Notes: generated from the letters alone by a model not told the origin. A DNA stretch of 11,671 nucleotides from Streptomyces sp. NRRL WC-3742 (GCF_000720635.1 NZ_JOCF01000123.1:1-11671), one strand, 5' to 3'. Counted from the stretch's first letter, positions 1 through 5,853 are shown. A program made the numbers and translations.

Positions 1-29
1 ACCCAAACCCCCACCCCAGCCAGCGCCCC

Positions 30-61
30 GTGGCCGCGCGGGCGAAGCCACGCGCGGCCAC
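30..61. terminator. GC-rich stem-loop, possible terminator of an off-window gene
   Basis: Positions 30-40 (GTGGCCGCGCG) and 51-61 are perfect reverse complements. The intervening bases can extend the stem (GGC at 41-43 with GCC at 47-49), leaving a GAA loop and one bulged A at 50. There is no T-run, as is common for streptomycete terminators. No gene in the window ends just before it, so it may serve a gene lying to the left. Function is inferred from structure only. Confidence 0.4.
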
Positions 62-120
62 ACCAACCATGGCCCCTCGCCAGCGCAGGAGATCGGACGG
101 GCCAACCCGCCGCCAACGCG

Positions 121-312
121 GCCCCGATTCCGTGATCGCCTTGGGCGACACCCCGAACCAGTACGGAATCGTCAAGCGCCTGGAACAGGTCGACGACCAT
201 CCCGGGGAGACCCTGCAAGCCGCCCGCCGAAGCACAGGACGAGCTGTGGGCACCGATCAAGACCATGCGACACGCGATGCGCCAAGCCCCGGGCATGGCA
301 GGTGAGTTCTAG
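121..312 (+). pseudogene. Frameshifted 3' fragment of the small membrane-anchored protein gene
   Basis: This stretch is about 90% identical by eye to 1993-2198, the last third of the intact gene at 1674-2198 (its residues about 109-174). Relative to that gene it lacks 15 nt after the Ala-Asn-Gln codons (an in-frame loss of five codons) and has one extra C near 219-221. The extra C shifts the frame so that the DELWALIKTM-like end is no longer read. The TAG at 310-312 matches the intact gene's stop, and the similarity runs about three bases past it. Upstream of 121 the match disappears, so the start, the membrane segment and the first 108 codons are missing. A reading frame from position 30 covers it but joins unrelated sequence and is not a gene. 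I read it as the remnant of an old duplication or of a recombination that placed the DJ-1/MarR pair between two copies. Confidence 0.85.
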
Positions 313-421
313 CCGCAACACCGTGCCGGCCCTCGCTCAGGAGTAGCTGCCGAAACCTGTGGATCGCTGGCGGCGCGCCTCAGCTCTGCCGCCGGCCAAA
401 GAGATTCCTCACAGCGAACAC

Positions 422-456
422 TTGACAGCATGCTGCCGAATTGACAGCATACTGTC
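422..456 (+). promoter_or_regulatory. Tandem operator-like repeats over a probable leaderless promoter
   Basis: Two 14-bp direct repeats, TTGACAGCATGCTG (422-435) and TTGACAGCATACTG (441-454), lie 19 bp apart, start to start, directly before the ATG at 458. The first contains the perfect palindrome CAGCATGCTG. The second sits in the inverted repeat GACAG-N4-CTGTC (443-456). TTGACA at 422-427 matches a -35 box, and a -10-like CATACT lies at 448-453, although this spacing (20 nt) is long. No Shine-Dalgarno sequence precedes the ATG, so transcription may begin at or beside the start codon. Dyads overlapping the promoter of a MarR-linked operon are the usual site of MarR autoregulation, so binding by the regulator at 1081-1539 is the likely role. 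Confidence 0.6.
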
Positions 457-457
457 C

Positions 458-1084
458 ATGGAGACCAAGACAGTTCACGTTGCCGTGTACGACGCGCTGG
501 CCGACTGGGAGGTGGGACACGCCATCGCCCACATCCGCGATGACGCCTACCAGCACACTCCGGGCCGCTACCGGATCGCGACCGTGGCGGAGAGTCCGGA
601 GCCGGTGACCACCGCCGGCGGGGTGCGGATCCTCCCGGACATGATGCTGAGCGAGCTGGATCCCGCCGACTCCGCGATGCTGATCCTGCCGGGGGCTGCC
701 ACGTGGAACCTGCCCGGCGGCAATGCGGCCTTCGCCCGGGCGGCCAGGGTGTTCCTGGAAGCCGATGTGCCGGTGGCGGCGATCTGCGGGGCGACCTTCG
801 GCCTTGCCCGTGAAGGCGTGCTCGACGAGCGCGACCACACCAGCGGGGCCGCGCAGTACCTGGCGGCTTCCGGGTACGCGGGTGGCGACCGCTATCGGGA
901 GGCCGCCGCCGTCACCGACCGGAACCTGATCACTGCGGGTCCGACCGCGCCGGTGGAGTTCGCCCGCGAGGTCCTCGCGATGCTCGACGTCTACGAGCCC
1001 GCTGTTCTCGACGCCTGGTACCGGCTGTTCGCCCTGTCCGACCCCACCGCGTTCCCGGTGCTGATGGCGGCTGGTCCGCGGTGA
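458..1084 (+). CDS. DJ-1/PfpI family (class I glutamine amidotransferase-like) protein
   Basis: 208 residues. The DJ-1/PfpI fold is recognisable: an N-terminal beta strand (VHVAVYDALADWEVG) with the conserved acidic residue Glu18, the LILPGA strand-turn at 76-80, and the nucleophile elbow AICGATFGLA with Cys110, followed by a LxxHTS-like segment (127-129). Members include chaperone/deglycase-like proteins, PfpI-like peptidases and isocyanide hydratases. This sequence does not settle which reaction applies, and the product is presumably cytoplasmic since no signal peptide is visible. I chose ATG 458 over a GTG at 359 because the extra 33 residues would be read through the tandem operator repeats and do not resemble the family. 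The stop overlaps the start of the MarR gene (GTGA at 1081-1084), so the two are translationally coupled. Regulator linkage suggests induction by a small toxic or oxidising compound; this is inference. Confidence 0.88.
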   Translation: METKTVHVAVYDALADWEVGHAIAHIRDDAYQHTPGRYRIATVAESPEPVTTAGGVRILPDMMLSELDPADSAMLILPGAATWNLPGGNAAFARAARVFLEADVPVAAICGATFGLAREGVLDERDHTSGAAQYLAASGYAGGDRYREAAAVTDRNLITAGPTAPVEFAREVLAMLDVYEPAVLDAWYRLFALSDPTAFPVLMAAGPR

Positions 1085-1539
1085 ACGATGCACTGCCGAC
1101 GGACCCGGCCGCGCTGCTGTCCGGGACGGCGCCGACCGTGTTCCGTCTCAACGGGCAGTTCCTGGAGGTCTCCGAGAAGCTGGCCCGACCGGTCGGCCTG
1201 ACCGCCGCGTGGTGGCAGGTGCTCGGCGCGGTGCTGCGCGAGCCGTTGCCGGTCGTCGAGATCGCCCGGGCGATGGGAATCACCCGGCAGAGCGTCCAAC
1301 GCATCGCCGACCTGCTGGTCGACAAGGGCTTGGCGGAGTACCGGCCGAACCCTGCCCACGCCCGCGCCAAGCTGATGGCACCGACCACGGCCGGGCGGGA
1401 AGCCGTGGCCCGGATCCTCCCCGGCCATCGCGCCCTGGCGGAACGGCTCGCCCAGGAACTGGGCATCGACGGGTTCCAGCAGGCGATGTCGGCCCTGCAG
1501 CGACTGTCCGAGGCTTTGGAGGCCATCGATCAGGAGTGA
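1081..1539 (+). CDS. MarR family transcriptional regulator
   Basis: 152 residues, the usual MarR length. A helical N-terminal dimerisation part leads to a winged helix-turn-helix: about residues 41-67 (TAAWWQVLGAV then VVEIARAMGI), the recognition helix TRQSVQRIADLLVDKG at 69-84, the wing LAEYRPNPAHARAKLMAPT at 85-102 with the family's Asp/Arg-rich turn replaced by Pro-His-Arg, then the C-terminal dimerisation helices. It contains no cysteine, so direct thiol redox sensing is excluded; a ligand-sensing mode is more likely. The GTG start at 1081 overlaps the upstream TGA by four bases. It probably represses its own operon through the repeats at 422-456. The ligand is unknown. Confidence 0.9.
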   Translation: MNDALPTDPAALLSGTAPTVFRLNGQFLEVSEKLARPVGLTAAWWQVLGAVLREPLPVVEIARAMGITRQSVQRIADLLVDKGLAEYRPNPAHARAKLMAPTTAGREAVARILPGHRALAERLAQELGIDGFQQAMSALQRLSEALEAIDQE

Positions 1540-1577
1540 GTCCCGCTGGCTCAGTTGAGCCACGATCCCGTCCAGCA

Positions 1578-1649
1578 GGGAGCCCTCCTTCGGCACAGGA
1601 AGTCGGCCCGTCCGACTTCCTGTGCTTCGAAGCGGTCTGCAGGGCTCCC
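1578..1649. terminator. Nested stem-loop with dispersed palindrome copy 1
   Basis: The core (1593-1625) is copy 1 of the window's 33-bp palindrome: arms GCACAGGAAGTCGG and its exact reverse complement around the loop CCCGT. Around it is a second perfect 9-bp stem, GGGAGCCCT (1578-1586) with AGGGCTCCC (1641-1649). The core starts 54 nt after the MarR stop and ends about 50 nt before the next start, so it is well placed to end the DJ-1/MarR transcript. There is no T-run. Confidence 0.6.
1593..1625. repeat. Dispersed 33-bp palindrome, copy 1 (perfect)
   Basis: Left arm 1593-1606, loop 1607-1611 (CCCGT), right arm 1612-1625; all 14 pairs match. The same arms recur at 4248, 5080 and 6938. It shares the CCCGT loop with copy 2. 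Confidence 0.9.
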
Positions 1650-1673
1650 CCGCCCGCGCCCTAGGGTTACCGG

Positions 1674-2198
1674 GTGGACATAGCGGCAGTAGCGATCGCA
1701 GTGACCGGCGTGGCGGGGACCCTCGGGGCCGCGCTGCTGACCCAGCGGGGCGCCGAACGGGCCAAGCGGCGCGAGTTGGAGCTCAACGAGGCGTTCCAGG
1801 AGGGCCGCGAGAACCTCGCACTGCGGCGTGGCTGCTACACCCGGCTCTACCGCAACGCACGCCAGTTCGCGACCGCGCTCAACCGGCACCTGCACGTCCT
1901 GCGCGACGGGACCCCCGGGGAGGAGGACACCCGGGCGCTGGAGGAGGCCAAGGACGCGCACCGCAACCACTGGTCCGAGACCCTGATGGTCGCGCCCGAT
2001 TCCGTGATCGCCCCGGGCGACACGGCGAACCAGGCGCTCACCCGCGTGTACAGAATCGTCAAGCGCCTGGAACAGGGCGACGCGCGTCCCGGGGAGACCC
2101 TGCAAGCCGCCGCCGAGGCGCAGGACGAGCTGTGGGCACTGATCAAGACCATGCGACACGCGATGCGCCAAGACCTGGGCGTGGCAGGTGAGTTCTAG
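1674..2198 (+). CDS. Small protein of unknown function with an N-terminal membrane segment and helical body
   Basis: 174 residues; I do not recognise a named family. Residues 2-23 form one hydrophobic stretch (AAVAIAVTGVAGTLGAALL) followed at once by a basic, charged region (QRGAERAKRRELELNE), which predicts a single-pass anchor with a cytoplasmic body. The rest is rich in Arg, Glu, Ala and Leu and is probably helical or coiled coil (about 28-75 and 84-105, then 117-165), with one Cys at 54. Proteins of this layout are common as hypotheticals in streptomycetes. The GTG start at 1674 has only a weak AGGG upstream; it is chosen because it lies directly before the hydrophobic segment. A broken copy of the C-terminal third lies at 121-312. 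The conserved identity between the copies is strongest near the C-terminus (PGETLQAA, KTMRHAMRQ). Function unknown. Confidence 0.7.
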   Translation: MDIAAVAIAVTGVAGTLGAALLTQRGAERAKRRELELNEAFQEGRENLALRRGCYTRLYRNARQFATALNRHLHVLRDGTPGEEDTRALEEAKDAHRNHWSETLMVAPDSVIAPGDTANQALTRVYRIVKRLEQGDARPGETLQAAAEAQDELWALIKTMRHAMRQDLGVAGEF

Positions 2199-2249
2199 CC
2201 GACATTGCCGCGCATCGGCACTTTCCACCGCCGGTTCGGCGTTGACCCT

Positions 2250-2304
2250 GAAGCACCTGTGCCGTGAGGCCGTCCCCGGGACGGCCTCACGGCACAGGTG
2301 CTTC
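2250..2304. terminator. 55-nt near-perfect palindrome (27-bp arms)
   Basis: Positions 2250-2276 and 2278-2304 are exact reverse complements with a single central base, so RNA from either strand would fold into a stem of about 26 bp closed by a 3-nt loop. It lies 52 nt after the stop of the preceding gene and is followed by a second hairpin (2309-2317 with 2346-2354). The placement fits a factor-independent terminator without a T-run. The arms are far longer than a terminator needs, so another role, such as protein binding or an element end, is possible. Confidence 0.65.
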
Positions 2305-2308
2305 GCCT

Positions 2309-2354
2309 CGTCCCAGGCCAGGTGCTCCACCACGGCGAGTCCGGCCCTGGGACG
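2309..2354. other. Second stem-loop before the exported hydrolase gene
   Basis: CGTCCCAGG (2309-2317) pairs perfectly with CCTGGGACG (2346-2354). Two more C-G pairs can form inside, with a one-base bulge. It follows the 55-nt palindrome by four bases and is followed by the purine-rich GAAAAGGAAAGG. A third small dyad, CCTCGG/CCGAGG (2384-2389/2398-2403), sits just before the ribosome binding site at 2423. These may be part of a structured leader or of the upstream terminator complex. Confidence 0.4.
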
Positions 2355-2431
2355 GAAAAGGAAAGGCTGATCACAGAGGTTCTCCTCGGCCGACGCTCCG
2401 AGGCGGAACCCCACGTCGCAGAGGAGGCCAC

Positions 2432-4108
2432 ATGCCCGACCCCCAGCGCAGCCGCTCCGCTCCCGCCGCCCGACGGCCGCACGCCCTCCGGCGCGCCGCC
2501 GCGGCCGGCCTCGCCCTCGCGGCCTGTCTGACGGGGGCCACCGTCGCGGCCCTGCCCGCGCAGGCCGCGGAAGCGCCGGGAGCCCCGGGAGCCTCGGAAG
2601 GCTCGGAAGGCTCGGCATCCAACTCCCGGGGGCTCGACCGCTACTACGGGCAGCAACTCAACTGGCACAGCTGCGTCCTGGGCCCGAACGACCAGGACGG
2701 TGCCGCACTCGACCAGGCCGGTGCCCGCTGCGCGGAGGTCACCGTGCCGCTCGACTACGGAAACCCCGGCGGACGCACCGTCACCCTGGCGCTCTCCCGG
2801 ATCAAGGCCACCGACACCCGCCACCGGATCGGCGCGCTGCTGCTCAACGACGGCGGCCCCGGCAGCCCGACACTCACCTCACCCCTTCGGGTGCACGCCG
2901 CCCTCAAGGAGACCGCCGCCCGTTTCGACATCGTCGGGCTGGACCCGCGCTTCGCCGGCCGGAGCGCCCAGATCGACTGCGGCTGGCCCGTCGGCTTCAG
3001 CATCCAGTCCTCCGGGACCGGCCGGGCGGGCTTCGAGCGCCAGGTCACCCTCCAGCGGGACCTCGCGGCCAAGTGCCGCTCGGCGGCCGGCGACCTGCTG
3101 CCGTACGCGGGCACCCGCAACACCGCCCGGGACCTGGACGTGGTCCGGGGCGCGCTCGGCGAACGGAGGATCTCCTACCTCGGCCTGTCCTACGGCACCT
3201 ACCTCGGCACGGTGTACTCCCAGATGTTCCCCGGACGCCTCGACCGCACGGTCCTGGACAGCGCGCTGGACCCGCGCCGCGCCGGACCGGCCCTCGTCCC
3301 GAGCCAACTGCCCGGACTCGAGCACGCGTTCGCCGACTGGGCGGACTGGACGGCGGCCCGCCACAGCACGTACGGGCTCGGCCGCACCCGCGAGGAGGTG
3401 AGCGCCGGAATCCTTCGCACCGTGGAGACGGCCGCGAACCGCCCGCTCGTCATCGGCACCGGCACCGGCACCGGCACCGGCACTGGCACTGGCACTGGCA
3501 CCGACGCCTTCCAACTCGACGACAGCCGGGTCCCGATGGTGTTCTTCGCGGGGCTCCAGAGCGACTCCGAGCCGGAACGGGCGGCCCTCGCCGAGCAGAC
3601 GGCGATGCTCGCCCAGGCCGCGGCGGGCCTGCCCGTCACCCCGACCCCGCAGACCACCGCCCTGCTGCAGTTCCTGTTCAGCCCGCAGGGGTCGCCGACC
3701 GGCAGCGCCATGCAGGCCATCGCGTGCGCGGACGGCACCGCGTCCGGCGACCCCGAGCACTACTGGCGCGAGATCGAGCGCAGCCGCACCGAGAGCCCGC
3801 TGTTCGGCCCGCTCCTCGACAACATCACCCCCTGCGCCTTCTGGGACCGCCCGCGCGAGGCGCCCACCCAGGTGCGCCGCGACACCCAGGCGCTGATCGT
3901 CTCCGCCACCGGCGACCCCCGCACCCCGTACGGCGGCGCCGTCGCCCTGCACGGCATGCTGCCCAGCTCACGCCTGCTGACCCTCCAGGGCGCCAACCAG
4001 CACGGGCTGTACGGGATCTACGGCAACGCCTGCGTGGACGACACGGTCACCGCCTACCTCGCCTCCGGCCGCCTGCCGCAGACCGACCGGACCTGCACCC
4101 GCTCGTAA
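2432..4108 (+). CDS. Exported alpha/beta hydrolase, tripeptidyl-aminopeptidase-like (peptidase S33)
   Basis: 558 residues, near the usual length for Streptomyces Tap/Slp-type enzymes, which release short peptides from protein N-termini outside the cell. The N-terminus is basic with RR at 14-15 and 20-21, a hydrophobic core (22-44) and an Ala-Gln-Ala cleavage site near 45. A Gly/Ser/Ala linker (46-66) and the family's W78...C81 start the mature protein. NDGGPG (139-144) is the oxyanion-type motif, GLSYGTYLG carries the nucleophile Ser253, Asp495 lies in GDPRTPY and His524 in QHGLY; the last 90 residues match the TAP-like C-terminal domain, ending with Cys residues. GGAGG at 2423-2427 fixes ATG 2432. 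Odd feature: a (Gly-Thr)8 run at 342-357 encoded by a hexanucleotide repeat, in the cap region between Ser and Asp. A LAAC at 29-32 resembles a lipobox, but the following hydrophobic stretch and cleavage site favour ordinary secretion. The exact substrate is not determined. Confidence 0.9.
   Translation: MPDPQRSRSAPAARRPHALRRAAAAGLALAACLTGATVAALPAQAAEAPGAPGASEGSEGSASNSRGLDRYYGQQLNWHSCVLGPNDQDGAALDQAGARCAEVTVPLDYGNPGGRTVTLALSRIKATDTRHRIGALLLNDGGPGSPTLTSPLRVHAALKETAARFDIVGLDPRFAGRSAQIDCGWPVGFSIQSSGTGRAGFERQVTLQRDLAAKCRSAAGDLLPYAGTRNTARDLDVVRGALGERRISYLGLSYGTYLGTVYSQMFPGRLDRTVLDSALDPRRAGPALVPSQLPGLEHAFADWADWTAARHSTYGLGRTREEVSAGILRTVETAANRPLVIGTGTGTGTGTGTGTGTDAFQLDDSRVPMVFFAGLQSDSEPERAALAEQTAMLAQAAAGLPVTPTPQTTALLQFLFSPQGSPTGSAMQAIACADGTASGDPEHYWREIERSRTESPLFGPLLDNITPCAFWDRPREAPTQVRRDTQALIVSATGDPRTPYGGAVALHGMLPSSRLLTLQGANQHGLYGIYGNACVDDTVTAYLASGRLPQTDRTCTRS
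3455..3502 (+). repeat. (GGCACY)8 hexanucleotide microsatellite inside the hydrolase gene
   Basis: Eight head-to-tail 6-bp units: four GGCACC, three GGCACT, then one GGCACC. Each unit encodes Gly-Thr, so slippage would lengthen or shorten the protein by two residues without changing frame. The block of CACT units within CACC units suggests expansion by copying neighbouring units. Confidence 0.95.
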
Positions 4109-4145
4109 CCGGTCCACCCGGTCCACCCGGTCCCGAGGCGGGGTC

Positions 4146-4188
4146 GGGCGGCGCGGGCCCGTGGACGCTCCACGGGCCCGCGCCGCCC
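4146..4188 (+). terminator. Strong terminator stem after the exported hydrolase
   Basis: Positions 4146-4165 and 4169-4188 are perfect reverse complements (20 bp) around a 3-nt loop (CGC). It begins 38 nt after the TAA at 4106-4108. Very GC-rich, without a T-run; it could also stop transcription from the converging racemase gene. Confidence 0.75.
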
Positions 4189-4247
4189 CCGACGACCCCC
4201 GGCCGACCTTCCAGCCCCGCTTCACCCGAAGGCCGCAAGAAGCACCG

Positions 4248-4280
4248 GCCCAGGAAGTCGGCCCGTCCGACTTCCCGCGC
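4248..4280. repeat. Dispersed 33-bp palindrome, copy 2 (decayed)
   Basis: Same arms as the other copies, with the loop CCCGT (4262-4266). The inner nine pairs (GGAAGTCGG with CCGACTTCC) are intact, but two outer pairs are broken (4250/4278 and 4252/4276), so 12 of 14 pairs remain. It lies between convergent genes, 35 nt beyond the racemase stop. It may act as a secondary terminator; weaker than copies 1, 3 and 4. Confidence 0.8.
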
Positions 4281-4315
4281 CGCGCAACACCGTTCGCGAG
4301 GCCGAGGCCCAGCGA

Positions 4316-5011
4316 TCACATGCCGTGCAGGGCCGCGCGCACGGCGGCCGCGGCGTGGAGCCGGGCGGTGGGGAAGACCGGAACGGGGCTGTCCTCGGAA
4401 CCGATGAGCAACTCGATCTCGGTACAGCCCAGGATGACGCCCTCCGCACCGCCGACGACCAGGTCCGCGATGACCTCCCGGTAGGCGGCCCGCGACTCCT
4501 CCCGCACGATGCCCAGGCAGAGTTCCTCGTAGATCACCCGGTGGACGATCGCACGCCCCTCCGCGTCGGGGACGAGCACGTCGAGTCCGCCGGCCTCGAG
4601 GCGGCCCCGGTAGAAGTCCTGCTCCATGGTGAACGCGGTACCCAGCAGGCCGACCCTCCGCAGGCCGGACGCCCGTACGGCCTGCGCGGTGGCGTCGGCC
4701 AGGTGCAGCAGGGGGACGGAGATCGCCGCCTCGACGCGGTCGGCGACCTTGTGCATGGTGTTGGTGCAGATCAGCACCAGGTCCGCGCCGGCCGCTTCGA
4801 GCGCCCGCGCGGCCGCGGCCAGGATCTCGCCGGCCTCCGCCCAGCGGTCCTGGACCTGCAACTGTTCGATCTCCGCGAAGTCCACCGAGTAGAGCACGCA
4901 CCGCGCCGAGTGGAGGCCGCCGAGGCGCTCCCGCGTGAGCTCGTTCACCAAGCGGTAGTACTCCGCCGTCGACTCCCAGCTCATCCCGCCGATCAGCCCG
5001 ATCGTCCTCAT
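4316..5011 (-). CDS. Aspartate/glutamate racemase family protein (YgeA-like amino-acid racemase)
   Basis: 231 residues. The N-terminus MRTIGLIGGMSWESTAEYY is the signature of the YgeA-like branch of the Asp/Glu racemase family. Both catalytic cysteines are present: Cys82 in ICTNTMHK and Cys196 in ILGCTEIELL, the pair that removes and returns the alpha proton from opposite faces without a cofactor. The substrate, perhaps aspartate, glutamate or another amino acid, cannot be told from sequence. The upstream ATG at 5029 would add MERSVA, but the ATG at 5011 is preceded at a good distance by GAGAGGAG, so it is preferred. A TATCAT -10-like box (5047-5042) would then give a leader of about 24 nt. 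The gene converges on the exported hydrolase and shares the terminator region 4146-4280. No pathway partner is adjacent. Confidence 0.9.
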   Translation of the reverse strand: MRTIGLIGGMSWESTAEYYRLVNELTRERLGGLHSARCVLYSVDFAEIEQLQVQDRWAEAGEILAAAARALEAAGADLVLICTNTMHKVADRVEAAISVPLLHLADATAQAVRASGLRRVGLLGTAFTMEQDFYRGRLEAGGLDVLVPDAEGRAIVHRVIYEELCLGIVREESRAAYREVIADLVVGGAEGVILGCTEIELLIGSEDSPVPVFPTARLHAAAAVRAALHGM

Positions 5012-5041
5012 CGCCACGCTCCTCTCCATAACCCATCAGGC

Positions 5042-5079
5042 ATGATAGAGCCTAAGACATAAGGTTTACTTTGAGGTTT
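5042..5079 (-). promoter_or_regulatory. Candidate racemase promoter with 12-bp-spaced repeats
   Basis: On the minus strand, TATCAT (5047-5042) is a plausible -10 box, placing transcription start near 5035. Just upstream, AAACCT occurs twice with a 12-bp period (plus-strand GGTTT at 5063-5067 and 5075-5079). The stretch is clearly AT-richer than its surroundings. No good -35 hexamer is visible at 17 nt. The repeats could bind a regulator, but none is identifiable nearby. Confidence 0.35.
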
Positions 5080-5112
5080 GCGCAGGAAGTCGGCCCCGCC
5101 GACTTCCTGCGC
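5080..5112. repeat. Dispersed 33-bp palindrome, copy 3 (perfect, with compensating change)
   Basis: Arms 5080-5093 and 5099-5112 around the loop CCCCG; all 14 pairs match. Compared with copies 1 and 4 the third pair is G:C instead of A:T, changed in both arms. It lies 69 nt beyond the stop of the minus-strand gene ending at 5181, so it can end that transcript just before the racemase promoter. Confidence 0.9.
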
Positions 5113-5180
5113 GCGGGGATCCATCACCCCGGTCACCGCGCCGTGATCCCGGTCCTCGGACCACAACTCCTCGCCATTTT

Positions 5181-5819
5181 CTAGCAGTAGCCGTCCACCT
5201 CGGCCCAGCCACGCGGCGCCAGGTTCGGCCACGGACGGCCCGCACTCTCGGCGGCGGCGGACCGCAGGAGGTCGAGGACCGTGCAGCCCGGGTAGCCCCG
5301 GAAGCTCGCGTGGACGCCCTCGCGGTAGTAGCAGCTCCAGTAGCTCACCACCCGCCGCTGCGTCCGGGCGAAGAACTCCGGGTTGTCCACGATGAACCGG
5401 CCATACATGCCAGCACCGGGCGCGTCGAGGTCGCGCAGCGCATCGCGGATGTCGACCAGGATCTCCAGGACGTACTCCCCGGCCAGCCGCACCACGTACG
5501 GTACGACCCACGGGTCCGCCGAACCGGCGACCTCGGCGAGGTGCCGCTGCCGCACCCGGCCGTCATGGTGCCGCGAGTACAGGCAGTGCAGCAGCTGCCT
5601 CTGCCGCCGCGACAGCGACTCCACCGCCCCGGCGACCGGTTCGCCGTTGTAGATCCGCTCGGGGATCGACACCTGCTCTCCCTGCACCACCACCGGGAAC
5701 GAACCATGCGGCGCGAACCGCGAAGCGGGCATCACCGCGAGTACGGCCTCGGCATCGCCCGCGAGCTCAGCCGGGAACGCCGCGATCAACGACCGCTGAC
5801 CATCAGTAAGTTGCTGCAC
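5181..5819 (-). CDS. Conserved protein of unknown function
   Basis: 212 residues; it resembles hypothetical proteins I associate with actinomycetes, but I cannot assign a domain. Visible features: SIPERIYN (51-58), a patch QRQLLHCLYSRHHDGRVRQ (73-91) rich in His, Arg and aromatic residues, then WVVPYVVRLAGEYVLEIL (104-121), and RRVVSYWSCYYR (155-166) before a short C-terminal tail ending GYC. No signal peptide or clear membrane segment. The GTG at 5819 is the only sensible start: further upstream the frame is the shadow of the flavodoxin gene. No Shine-Dalgarno precedes it, but TATGCT sits six bases ahead on the coding strand, which would allow a leaderless transcript. The start lies 34 nt after the flavodoxin stop on the same strand, so co-transcription is also possible. 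Copy 3 of the palindrome follows the stop. Confidence 0.7.
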   Translation of the reverse strand: MQQLTDGQRSLIAAFPAELAGDAEAVLAVMPASRFAPHGSFPVVVQGEQVSIPERIYNGEPVAGAVESLSRRQRQLLHCLYSRHHDGRVRQRHLAEVAGSADPWVVPYVVRLAGEYVLEILVDIRDALRDLDAPGAGMYGRFIVDNPEFFARTQRRVVSYWSCYYREGVHASFRGYPGCTVLDLLRSAAAESAGRPWPNLAPRGWAEVDGYC

Positions 5820-5853
5820 GACCGAAGCATAGGCACGGGCCCCGCCCGCGCCG

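Noticed and set aside
30..305. Open frame of 91 codons at the left end as a gene
   Set aside because: It starts inside a hairpin, is rich in Arg and Pro, and its C-terminal half is the frameshifted part of the pseudogene, so it is not an intact coding sequence.
2516..2530. LAAC near the N-terminus as a lipobox
   Set aside because: The hydrophobic region continues beyond Cys32 and an Ala-Gln-Ala cleavage site follows, fitting ordinary signal peptidase processing better.
2879..3952. Long minus-strand open frame opposite the exported hydrolase
   Set aside because: Glycine/Arg-rich translation with no family marks; the plus strand has a signal peptide, catalytic motifs and a ribosome binding site.
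5009..5029. Racemase start at the upstream ATG (5029)
   Set aside because: It lacks a good ribosome binding site and adds residues not typical of the family; the ATG at 5011 has GAGAGGAG at a good distance.
5060..5079. MerR-type operator before the racemase gene
   Set aside because: Only CCTCAA resembles the consensus; the second half does not mirror it, and no MerR gene is near.
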